Assembly: GCF_026914265.1 (NCBI RefSeq) | Contig: NC_069135.1 | Coordinates: forward strand, 12,741,560-12,805,559 | Length of the DNA: 64,000 bases | DNA from: Mya arenaria | Lineage: Eukaryota; Mollusca; Bivalvia; Myida; Myidae | Direction of reading: 5' to 3' | Shown here: positions 1 to 10,600 of the stretch, piece after piece | Layout: every line of letters begins with the position of its first letter | Numbering within the stretch: position 1 is the first letter of the stretch | Translations under genes and position numbers: made by a program | The notes under the pieces: model-generated | What the model saw: only the letters and a program-made list of their open reading frames with translations | What the model was told of the DNA's origin: nothing | The model's database searches: none

Positions 1-1168
1 TTTAATTATATATACTGGGCGAGTACCTAAATCTGAACAGTACCTCAATATGGAAGACCTGTTATAAAAGCGTTTTTCCGATTGTGATAGGTTTATTTAT
101 GATTTTAATCAATAAAGACATTTGCCTAAGATACATGTTCCAAAGAAAACAATACTCCGGTAGGTATTTCAAATGCTGCTATCATTCAAACTTTTTCATG
201 TTCAAATGTCAATACATGGCACACGGGGAAAAATGTTCATGCTTGCCACAATCACAGCATACTGGTACAGTATGAACTTTTTAAATTATATCATCAAATT
301 TTACTGACAAAAAACAAGCTGGAAATAAAATAAATTATTAATTTACTAAACCAAATTACTCTTTATGCAGATTGGTAGTATCTTAAAAAATCCCATTTAT
401 ATCAACTCATTGGTCTTGAATCCTAGTATGCTGATGGAAAATTTTGTAGTTGTGGTGCAAGTCTTACTAAAAATATTTAAAAAATAGGGCTCCGATTTAG
501 GTACTCACCCAGAAATTGTTTTTATTAAAGAACATATCAATCAAGTAAGATTATAACTAAGCATACGGGCAATTAGTTATCCTCATACAGTAGTCATAAT
601 GTTTTATCAATTAATTATTGTAGGTACATACATGTATATGAAATATATCAGCAATCATGTTCTTTAAATTGAAATTCTGCCTACTTTCGTCACCAACGAT
701 TGTGTCTCTATATATCATTAACGGAGTGAGTTACAAACACTTGAGGTATAAATGGTCAGATCATAATGCTGCCTTTTCATTTCACATTAATCTTCTTCTT
801 GAACACTGTTACATAAATGTTCTGAGAAATCACATCTCATTTATTAAACAGCTTGATTCCAGCCCAAATTCAAACAATGTAAGTAAATGGTGAACACAAG
901 AAGCATGCTAAACTCATATATATCTGACAGTCAACAAAACTAATGTAGATGATAAATGTGCATACTTGTATAATCTACACCTAGCAACAGAAACTAAGAG
1001 CAACTAACAGTGTCAAACAAATAATACAAGAAAAAACATTTATGAAAATAATATAATATCTGACAATTGTTATGATGTAATTAAGTATTATAATTTACAT
1101 GCTATTCCCGTAATTATAAAGCATAAATGAGAACATAGCTACCGGTAAGTTAATAACAATTTTGTTTG
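1..1168. other. AT-rich intergenic DNA downstream of ureF
   Basis: No exon, RNA gene or mobile element was recognised on either strand. Short open frames here have no similarity I can name and lack splice context. Confidence 0.5.
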
Positions 1169-1378
1169 ATATTCAATTCAGCAAACTTAAACATGTTTGG
1201 ATTGATATATTTACAAGGGAGAACAATAAAAGCAGTACACTTCATTGTGAAATATATATATATGGGCAGTCATATTATGATCTAGATATATTTCACAATG
1301 AAGTGTACTGCTTTTATTGTTCTCCCTTGTATAATATCAATCCAAACATGTTTCAGTTTGCTGAATTGAATATATATA
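1169..1378. repeat. Fold-back inverted repeat (MITE-like)
   Basis: Two arms of about 90 bp, 1169-1260 and about 1284-1378, are near-perfect reverse complements around a ~24-bp spacer. Both arms begin from the outside with ATTCAATTCAGCAAACT and run through ACAAGGGAGAACAATAAAAG. Mismatches between arms are few, so insertion or gene conversion is recent. It lies just downstream of the ureF stop, and its right arm supplies an AATAAA on the minus strand (1318-1313) that could serve that transcript. No ORF of its own. The superfamily cannot be told, because no clear target-site duplication is seen. Confidence 0.8.
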
Positions 1379-1600
1379 TATATAATGACCAGATTTCAGT
1401 TCATAAGCAGAATAGTCAGCTAAAGGCATGCAATGATTAACCAGATGCTATTTAATCAATATGACAAAAACAGCCAGCTTTAAGTTCTGACAGAATACCC
1501 CTGGTAGAATAGTAAGATTTAAGTCCATAAGTAGGTTAGCCAAATGTTGCTCAATGAAGAGAATGTAGCCAGATATCAGTTTATAAGAGGAATAGTGGGT

Positions 1601-4600
1601 TCATGAGTAGAACAGTTTGGTGAACATGGTGTCATGCGTGTTTTGACAGATATCTGCCTGGGGAAAAAGCATACAAGCATCCTCACTGCTTCTTTGTTTG
1701 TGCCTGCAAGTATAAAACATGCCATAAGCATGGTAAAACATCATCCTTTACAATCATACATTTATGATTTCTATTCAAAATCTTTTTTAAGTTTGTCTAG
1801 GAACATATCAAAAACCCATGGGAAATGGCTGTATAATTTGATTTAGTAACGTTTTTCTATGTAAAAAGCTTATTTTATTTTAGTAAACCACATTTCTCAA
1901 CTTCCATTCAATAAGAATAACTATTATATTATATTTAATATTACCTTTCAATAACTGCAGGTATCTCCTTCTGCAGCTCACGCTGTACAGCTTGAGCCTG
2001 AAATGACAATTATCCATGACTTTAACATTGGAATTGTTGGAATTGTAAGAAATTGTTGAAGTATTGAATATTTCCTCATAAAATGCATATTTTGGTGACT
2101 TGTTTTATCTTCATAAATAAAAGAGAACAGTTGACCTACTATGTCCTGTGATTATCATTACCTTTTTGCCCAGTGTAGATCTAATTCAAAGTGTTTTAAT
2201 ATAACATGTTTTACAATAAACTGATTTTCAAAAAACAATTTACCCAAAGCATGACATGTCATTTTTTTTTAATTTCTACTATCTGAGTTCTGTATAATAA
2301 ATTTTGCTCATATCTGCCATAAACAACACAATCAAAAGTGACCAAACTCACAAACCTCAATAGGTCCCAACAGGTCGAGCCTGACAGAGCTGGCAACCAT
2401 GGTGCGAATGCCAGTGAAGATGAAGGCAACAGTGGCTGTGTGGATGTCAACACCAAGGGAGGCACACACAACTCCATACACAACTGGCAGGTGCTTGCAT
2501 GGCAGATTATCTCCCACTTCAACCAGGCTGGACACGGAAAACACCCTCTGGCTTGTGTCCAATAGAGAGCTGCCCTGCAGTTACAGAGTGGGGTGTATTA
2601 TAGTTTTCCAGATAGTGTACTTTTTTATAATCTTGGACTATTGGTACATAATATAATCTTTATTCATGTTTTAATTATCCAAATGATAAATATTGGTATT
2701 CATGTCTCATGTATTTGTCAGAAAGAGATCTCAGAAAGAGGATATGAAGTTAACCATAACAGAGAAAAGAACCAGTCAGTTAAGAATCTTTCTTGCAGAA
2801 ATGTTTGCATCACTGACCTGTCTTGAGCTTGCCCTCCTGGCTACATGATTGGGTGTGCATGCCTCACACAGTCGGTCCAGTCTCACCAGTGATTCCATTT
2901 CTCCATACAGGCGGTAGGCATCTCGCATAAATGGAACCATAAACGAACCTTTAACATTCGACTGACAAAATCATATGTCGCAAACTTTTTTATATAAATA
3001 AATATCTTTTAAAATCCATGCATAAATTTATTCAGCTTTATAAATAATATTAATTTTTTTAAGAACATACAACTGAATTATGTTAATAAATATCACAAAA
3101 ATATATAAAGTTGTTTGTTTGTTGTCCTGTTAGCAGAGTGGTAAGGGCACTCACTCCTCACCTAGGCAACCAGCAGGGCTTTTTCACCAAAAATTGTGAA
3201 GAGGCCTAGCCTTTTCATTTTGGAAAATTTAAACGCGTGAAATTCTGCAAATTGGGAAATTTAAATGCGTTAACGTCTCAAAATGGGGAATTGATAACAA
3301 TATAATTCTATGGAGTAATTGGTCCTTGAATAATGTTTAAATTATACAGCTTTCTTCTTATGTCAACTTAAAAGATAAAAAGAATAATTTGCTCAAGTAG
3401 AATAAATTTTTGAAGTAAGATCTTCCTTTTTGGGAAAAATATCTGGGATTTGTGAAAAAAATATCTGAAAATTGGAAAAATGCCATTTTTCCAAATTGTG
3501 AAGTAGCCTTATTTCGGCCCCTAGCAAAGAAGGTGAAAAAGCCCTGATCAAGGTTTGATTCACCCGACTGGGCACATGTGAGTTTGGTTTGTGGTCACCA
3601 AGCCAGACAAGTCAGTGTATTTCCTCCAGGTATTTTGGTTTTCCCCGTAACACAAGACCACATTCTCGCGTTATATCATGCCAAGGAAAATGATCCTTAT
3701 ATTGTTGTAATGACTTGTTTCACAACTGCTGTAAAATAAATACATTTTAAAAAAAAGAAAAAAAAGTTAAATATTAAAAATAAAGATGAAATTCACAACC
3801 ATCATTAACGAAGTCACTTTCCAACTTACCAATATTTTCAAGACAAGAGTTGAAGTAAGTCTTCAATGAATCTGTAATTTATTAAAGCAAATAGTTTTGT
3901 TGTTTTACTTAAACATGTGATCAAATAGATGTCAACTTTTTTATTATTTTTCAAACCCGTCAAGTATATCATTTCCAGACAAAACAACAACACCTTTAAA
4001 AAAACTGAAATGAAAACTATTTACAAGGTTTTCATGTGGAAATTTTCATGAACATAAATAAGGACACCAAACATCTTTTATTGAAATAGAAATGTACATG
4101 GTTGAATGCAGAAAGACCAAGAAAATATTATGAAATACCTTTTTCAGAAATGTAGTTTACTTTCAAAGCTGCTTCCAAACCTCCACTGTGGGAAAAACCG
4201 CCAGTTGGAAACCCTGCATTGGTAAGAACATTATATACATATACATTTCGAAATGAAGTTTTCATTACAACCGTTAATTTCATAATAATTACGGTATGGC
4301 ATTAAATCTGATAGACATTTTATCAAGGTTATTCTATTACTTGTACAGAAATCAACCATATAATATTGTGCCTAATAAACTGTGTTGTTTTTTTTTGTCA
4401 GTTAGTCATGTGGTGCCTATCTCATGCCAGTTGGCCACTTGACCAGTTCTGCAGACTTTTTTTCAAAATAAATTCAGATAAAATAAAATATATCCTGTGT
4501 GTTATATATTAATCTAAACATATTTTTCCAAAGCCAGTAAGATATAAGGGTTTGAACTAACCAACACTCCATGGAGTTAATAGGGCATACTTTTAAACAC

Positions 4601-7377
4601 TGTCAGTGTACATAAATATTGAGAAGAAACTTGCTGAAATGTTACCTTTATGTACGTGAGATGTATGTTAATAATTGATGATTTTCATTTTTGGTATGTT
4701 AATGAAAAGCAATACCTGGGACCAATAACATTAATGCCAGGTCTGTGTCTATATAATTCAACATTAAATTTTTCAGAAGAATGTCATTTTGTTAAAAATG
4801 TCAGCAGGTTGATAAATAATCCATGTGTCAGAGGTACAGTAGCTGGGGCGACAGGGGCAGCTGCTGCTCCTCAAATATTTCGAGAATCAGCAAAAGATAA
4901 AACGTGCCTTTTTATAACACAGAAAAGGCTGAACCTCATGATGCTGAATGTGCACAGGGACATGACTTACGAAATCTACTTGATGGAAGTGGCAAATGAT
5001 TTTGTTTGTGGAAATGGAACTTGTCATGGTATATTCTGAAAGCTGAAATGAAATAAACTAAGCCTGCAAAATTGTGTGTGTAGCAGAGTGAACATTGTGC
5101 TTTGACAATGTAATATGTATAATTTGTCTTGGCAAGAAATGCATAGCCACAAGTGTTGTCACTGATGCAATGCATTCTGTGTGTAAATGATTTTGATATC
5201 AATTAACTTATTTCCAAAAATTATTTTACAAAAACTTCATAATCCAGCAACCTAATTATAAATATAATTAAAACAAAACCATAAAAAAGAATGAACCCTG
5301 TCAAGTGTGAGGGATAAGATTGTTTAACCCAGCAACCAGGTTAAAGCTATTCTGCGAGAACGTTACAATTTAACAAGAGCTGTCACAGAGACAGCGGGCT
5401 CGACTATTCTGCCGCTTTTCAGTGTTAGGATTGAAAAGTTTTGGCGAAACATGCATGGATCACTGTTAGATTAGATTTCAATGCAATACATGATGTGCTG
5501 AGATATTAACATAAATGTGGTTATATGCAAAATTTTAACCAGAATTTCTAAGTCTAATAATAAAGGGCCATTATTTGCAAAAAAACAGTTATCTAACTTG
5601 GTTATTCAAATAGGTTGGGTGGTTGAATACCATTGTATAAAGTCTCAATGCAATACATCAAGTAGTTACTGATATATTATCCTATATTTCACTGTGCTAA
5701 CATGCAAGACCTTAACCAGGATTTCTAAGTCGCATAATAAAGGGGCAAAAATTATATGATATGAAAGATAGAGTTATCTTACTTGATTAAATAAGAAGGT
5801 TAAATGGTTGGGAGCCTGTGAGTAAAGTTTCAAGATATTGACTTAAATGTGGTTACATGCAAAACCTTAACCAGAATTTCTATGTTAAATAAAAAAGGGG
5901 CCATTATTTGAATATATTTCAAACTAGAGTTATATCACTTGATTAATTAAGTAGGTCGGATGGTTGAGTACCATTGTATAAAGTCTCAATGCAATACCTT
6001 TAGTAGTTGCTGAGATATTAACCTATGTGTGCTTACATGCAAAACCGTAACCAGAATTTCTAAGTCGAATAATAAAGGGCAATTATTTGCATTTAATGCA
6101 AACAAGAGTTATCTAGCGTGGTTAATTTTAGTAGGTTGGATGGTTGAGTACCATTGTATAAAGTCTCAATGCAAAACCTCAAGTAGTTGCTGAGAAATTA
6201 ACCTATGTGTGCTTGCACGCAAAACCTTGACCAGAATTTCTAAGTCGAATAATAAAGGGCAATTATTTGCATTAAATGCAAACTAGAGTTATCTAACTTG
6301 GTTAATTAAGAAGATTGGATGGTTGAGTACCATTATATAAAGTCTCAATGCAATACCTCAAGTAGTTGCTGAGATATTAACCTATGTATGCTTGCATGCA
6401 AAACCTTAACCAAGGTATCACGCCTTATTCTTTGAATAGTCGAGCTAAAAATCATCTTTTTGTACCCTGTTAAAATAACTGCATGTCGTGGTAAGCTGCA
6501 CTGCGGCGATATGTCACAATTGCAATGTTTGTTGGAACTCATACGCAGTAGCAGCAGATGAGCACGTTGTTATACAGGGCTTTTTTGCCCATTTTGGGAA
6601 AAAGACCCTATACATTTTGTGAAATTTTAAAGGTATGGATAGGATCAAGCTTTTCAGTCTCCTGCGTAAGATGAAATTATTTAATATTAGTTCCTTTTCC
6701 CTTTCAAACCTGAAAAGGCTGAGATATTGGGGTGTAAATATCTATTGTAATAAATCATGACAGATAATATTTCATACTGAGCTCTGAATGTGATGAAAAT
6801 CAACGATTTCTGAATTCAAATTTTCCACTTTTTTATTTTTTATGTTTTTTTTTATGTTTTTTTTTTGAAGATTGGGGAAAATATCGCATATTTTGCTTTG
6901 TGAATGTGTCTGAAAGTTTGACCTGTGGGTACTATAGAAAAAGGCCTGGGTATATATCCCCATGTGAGAACTGGTAGTGTACATGTATACAGTATGTACC
7001 TTTTGTAATTGTCCAAAAATGTCAAAAGAATTTGGTACAATTACCAACACTGAAACAGTCGCTATAAATTGTTCCCAGAAATGCACCAGATCACACCTTC
7101 TAAATTAAATGATTGTAATTTCCAAAGGGGACACCCCAACCCTGATGTCGATTCCTGGACCGCCTCTTGCCAATGCTTATGGTCCAGGCTATACACTAAT
7201 GTGCTATATGTACATGCAGTCCAAATGTTGATATCTTAAATGGAACTCTGATAGAAAATCTATTTTTTCGGAAAAGTATTAATACTTGAAATCCTGTCGT
7301 TAAGTATCAATGAATTGAAAACACTAACCACTATCAGAAAGTTGGAGAATGTATAAAAGAGATTCATCGTGTGACAT
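1601..7377 (-). CDS. ureF: Urease accessory protein UreF, seven exons
   Basis: UreF works with UreD/UreH and UreG to load nickel into urease. Exons on the minus strand: 7377-7329, 4213-4139, 3871-3830, 2948-2818, 2574-2356, 1997-1945 and 1703-1601. All have AG/GT borders and the phases fit, giving 672 nt and 223 residues, normal for the family. The start is ATG 7377, reading MSHDESLLYILQLSDS. Family marks follow in order: GFPTGGFSHSGGLEAA (the signature motif), LENIGSFMVPFMRDAYR, NHVARRASSRQ, HLPVVYGVVCASLG, AFIFTGIRTMVASSVRL-LLGPIE, and the C-terminal THDTMFTKLFYS. Intron 1 is 3.1 kb and holds a repeat element and a hAT remnant. Nothing looks broken. Seen: splice sites, frame and motifs. Known: the UreF role. 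Inferred: the animal retains an active urease. Confidence 0.94.
3117..3735 (+). mobile_element. tRNA-derived SINE split by a hAT-like MITE
   Basis: The left part (about 3117-3173) has an A-box-like TTAGCAGAGTGGTAAGG. The B-box-like AAGGTTTGATTCACC follows only after 3546, and the body runs to about 3735. The two boxes should lie about 30-40 bp apart, so the 373 bp between them are a later insertion (see 3174-3546). Lies in ureF intron 3. Confidence 0.6.
3174..3546. mobile_element. Non-autonomous hAT-like element (MITE)
   Basis: Ends are perfect 15-bp inverted repeats, CAGGGCTTTTTCACC and its complement GGTGAAAAAGCCCTG, of the CAGGG type common in hAT elements. It interrupts a tRNA-derived SINE between its A and B boxes. 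No transposase frame inside. An 8-bp target duplication is not evident, so the superfamily call rests on the termini. Confidence 0.6.
4838..5038 (+). pseudogene. hAT transposase C-terminal fragment
   Basis: One open stretch in ureF intron 1 ends with QKRLNLMMLNVHRDMTYEI followed by a short tail. It resembles the C-terminal dimerisation segment of hAT-family transposases (pattern ..RL..L.L..IHRD......V...F). Upstream residues show no hAT core, so this is a remnant. Weak call made by eye. Confidence 0.45.
5372..6445 (+). repeat. Bivalve-type repeat element with ~175-bp tandem core
   Basis: Starts with ACAAGAGCTGTCACAGAGAC, continues with CTCGACTATTC, and closes at about 6435 with GAATAGTCGAGC, an inverted echo of its own start. 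The interior is about six decayed units of ~175 bp, each carrying the phrases GTACCATTGTATAAAGTCTC, GCAATACCTCAAGTAG and AACCAGAATTTCTAAG. Related ends recur at 17150 and, reversed, at 54412-56436. Lies in ureF intron 1. No ORF. Confidence 0.7.
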
Positions 7378-7602
7378 TTTTCTTCCGCCCTAAAGAAATG
7401 GCAATTCTGAAAATAAGGGAGGTAAATTAATAAAACAATGTACTGTACTGTAGACTGCTTTTCACAACTAAATATATTTTGTTGCGCGAACATCAACAAC
7501 GAATTTCGAAAGATTTACATCTTCTATTGATTTTAATGTTTAATTCATCTTTATTTATCAGACTTGATCACACGTTTGTCATACATATTTTTTCTCCACA
7601 AA
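7378..7602. promoter_or_regulatory. Divergent ureF / YEATS4 promoter region
   Basis: The 225 bp between the two start codons must hold both 5' UTRs and probably both promoters. No TATA box or initiator could be placed with confidence, and the stretch is not GC-rich. The role is inferred from spacing alone. Confidence 0.5.
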
Positions 7603-10600
7603 ATGTCTGAATATGGTCAAGAGTCCAGCGGAAGAGTTAAGGTAGAAACAATTAAATATTATAAATTTCGGAAAACAGTTTTCGGATACGATTAGGTTAT
7701 ACACTACTAACTAATTTCTATATACATTTCAACAGGTAACGCCTCAGATTATAAAGCATGCCATTTCTAGCGTTTCACTTACATGAAAACCATAAATATC
7801 CTTCAAATTCAATCCAGACCTACTTGTTTTAAATACTAAACTTAAAAGGTATGTCATGTTTCTTCTAAGAAAGTTCACGCACTCATTCAGTCATTGTCTA
7901 GAATTAGTAGTGTTTTAGCTAAAGCGGAATGGAAGGGCGGCCCGCCCTGCCCTTTTTTGACCCCGCCCCGTTGCCCCTTTTTACACGCCCTGTCATATTT
8001 TTCCCGCCCCCTTGCGCCCTTCTGGCCATTCAGATCGTTGTTTATCACAGTTACGCCCTAAAAGTATTTCATTGGTCAATGTCGCCGTTTCCTAATCTGT
8101 CACAGATCAGTGCGTTCTAAGGCACATGACCGTCATCACCGCGGGTCTGATTAACGGTAGTTCACGCTTCTAATCAGGGTGCTAATTGCTGTTCATTATG
8201 ACACATTATTCCTTGTCTGAGACATCGAAGTTGTACCTCTAAATGTCGATCTTTGATGCCGATGTTGTTACAAATTTAATTAATTTAGCAATTTATAATC
8301 GGTAATCTCCTAATCACACAATTGGGTCGTCTATCATCCAATTATCGAAACGTCCCATTTTAACCAATCAGAGAAGACACTGGTAAAATGATTAAAAGTT
8401 TGTTAAATTGCGATAGAAAACGCGAAGAAAGAATGAAAAATGTTGTCAAGTATTAGTAAACAATTGATACTTGCAGTGTAAAAACAAGGCACACTTTTTA
8501 GAACAGTGTTTCGTTTGAAGCAGACGGTCATTGAAAAACAGACGGTGGCGCTAAGAAAATCAAATACTTGACTTCATGACCAATATTTGATAGTTTTTGT
8601 GTTGAATGTTCGTAATGAAAATTTGTTTTGATATCTCAAAACTTTTTTATTTGCTTTATATAGCGTTTACTTGGAGTATTTTCCTCATTTGTACGATGTT
8701 TAAAAGTAGAAGATTCGGCGAGTCACCGCCATTTTGTCATAACATTTTTCGGAGTTTATTTTTCGATTTTCTAGTTCTATTATTAAGTATTAGTGAGTTT
8801 TTCATGAAGGATAGAGATTTTAAATGTCATTTTGTTTTAAAATGTCAGCATATTAAATTTATTTAACCAAAGACAAGTAAACAACAGCAAAGCTGAATGT
8901 GACATTCGTACCCTATCCTGATCATACCAAAACAAGATTCGCCCCCTGCACTTAAATGTTTTTAACAGCTCATATATAAGGCCATTCTGATTTTTTGTAA
9001 TGGTATTTTTTTTAAATGTCTTTGTTTTTATTTTATACACTTTTTTGGAGGTAAACTTTACATTGCAAAAAGGAGACTCTAGACAAGTACACTTTTGATA
9101 GGCCAAACAAGAACACTTTTTTAACATTCCATCTAGTAAAAGCAATCAAAGTAAATGTGAATTTAAAGTTTTGTGGCATGGCACAATATTTATCTCAGGT
9201 TTAAAGATAAGTATTTCGTCTCCTTAAAGTCTCCCCACTTCTCCCTAATTTGACTGGTGGGAGAAGTGACTTCCCCAAAAAAATCAGCCTTGTGAGAGCC
9301 CTGGTGACAACAACCCGAGATGGTAAAGAAAGTGTCTGAAGTGAAAATGAACAAGAAAAAAGAATTAAGAGTATTCTGTAGGGATATTACTACAATGTGT
9401 GCATGAACATGCATGTACTTTGATAAGGTACATGGTTGTTTTACAACAATACAAAGCTAATATTGTGCGCATTGTTTTCCCATTTAAGAAAGCACCATGC
9501 CCCTATTTTAGCCCACCCTGCCCTTTTTTTGGCCCACCCTGCCCTTTTTAATTCCTGGCTAAAACACTAAGAATTAGTAGTACCAGAATGATTTTATTAA
9601 ATCTTGAGTTGTCTTAATTAGATCAGATTAAATCCAATATTTTTGAAATGTTCTAGCACTAGTAAAACTTTTATAGAAACTTACTAAACTTAACTTACTT
9701 ATTAACTGTCTCTGTGGCCGAGTGGTTAAGGCTGTCGCCTACAGAGTAGAAGGTCCTAGGTTGATCCCTGGCTGTGTCATACAGAGAGACGTTAAAAGTT
9801 AGACGAAGCTGCCTTGCCTGGCGCTCGGCATTTCAAAGGTAGTGGGGAATAGCAGGGACTTTAACTTTCGGTCCAGCGAAGCCTGGGTAAAATCCCCGTC
9901 CTGCGGGGACAAACTGCTGGTAAAATCCCCACCAAATGCCCCCTGCACCCCAGGGACCCTAGGTAAGGAACATTCCCCGCTATTTTTGGCGCCCGCATTC
10001 ACCCAGCACTGCGGGGTCACCTGAAAGGTCAGAACACGGCTCTTTTTCCCTGCTATCCTGGTATACCCCCTGACCTGGAGGGGCTGTGGTTACAATTGAC
10101 TGGTGCATTACACTGAACATGTAAAAGAACCAAAGGGTCTCTTCGAAAAAGAGTTATTGTATCGCACCCTGACTTCCATGTATCCCACCACTGTCTCTTC
10201 CGCGTGCTGTCCCTTCAGCAAAATAGAAGGACCCCGTTGGCAATAAGTGCTTGCACTTTCACGGGTTGTCCTTGACTGCAAGGTCTAAAGAAATACATAT
10301 AATAATCCTGAAGACCTTTCTCTCAAATTTTATTATAATCTTGATTATTGTAATGTAAAAAATACTATACATGCATATCCAGGGAGAGAACATTCCAAAG
10401 CATTCTATAAGAAATAGTTTACTTTCATTAATCTAGGTCACCTCACAATGCAACTAGCTAATTGAACAATGGAGTACTGAATTTAAAATACATATACATG
10501 TAACATGTAACAATTCTTACCTCATACACCATTGGATAAATGACATTTAAATCATTGTTTTGTGATGGTTTTTCAATCAATCTTAAATGACTAAATTTAT

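Noticed and set aside
4650-5039. 129-codon plus-strand gene
   Set aside because: Only its last part resembles anything, and that is a hAT transposase end. The rest is intron sequence of ureF.
6575-7144. Second CAGGG-ended hAT-like element
   Set aside because: The left end resembles CAGGGCTTTTTT, but the right end match is short, and no 8-bp duplication was found.
9708-9785. Functional tRNA-Leu/Ser gene
   Set aside because: Continues into a long repetitive body that is also found, without the head, at 19484-19795.
9799-10024. Short frames on both strands near 9.8-10.0 kb
   Set aside because: Inside the SINE body.
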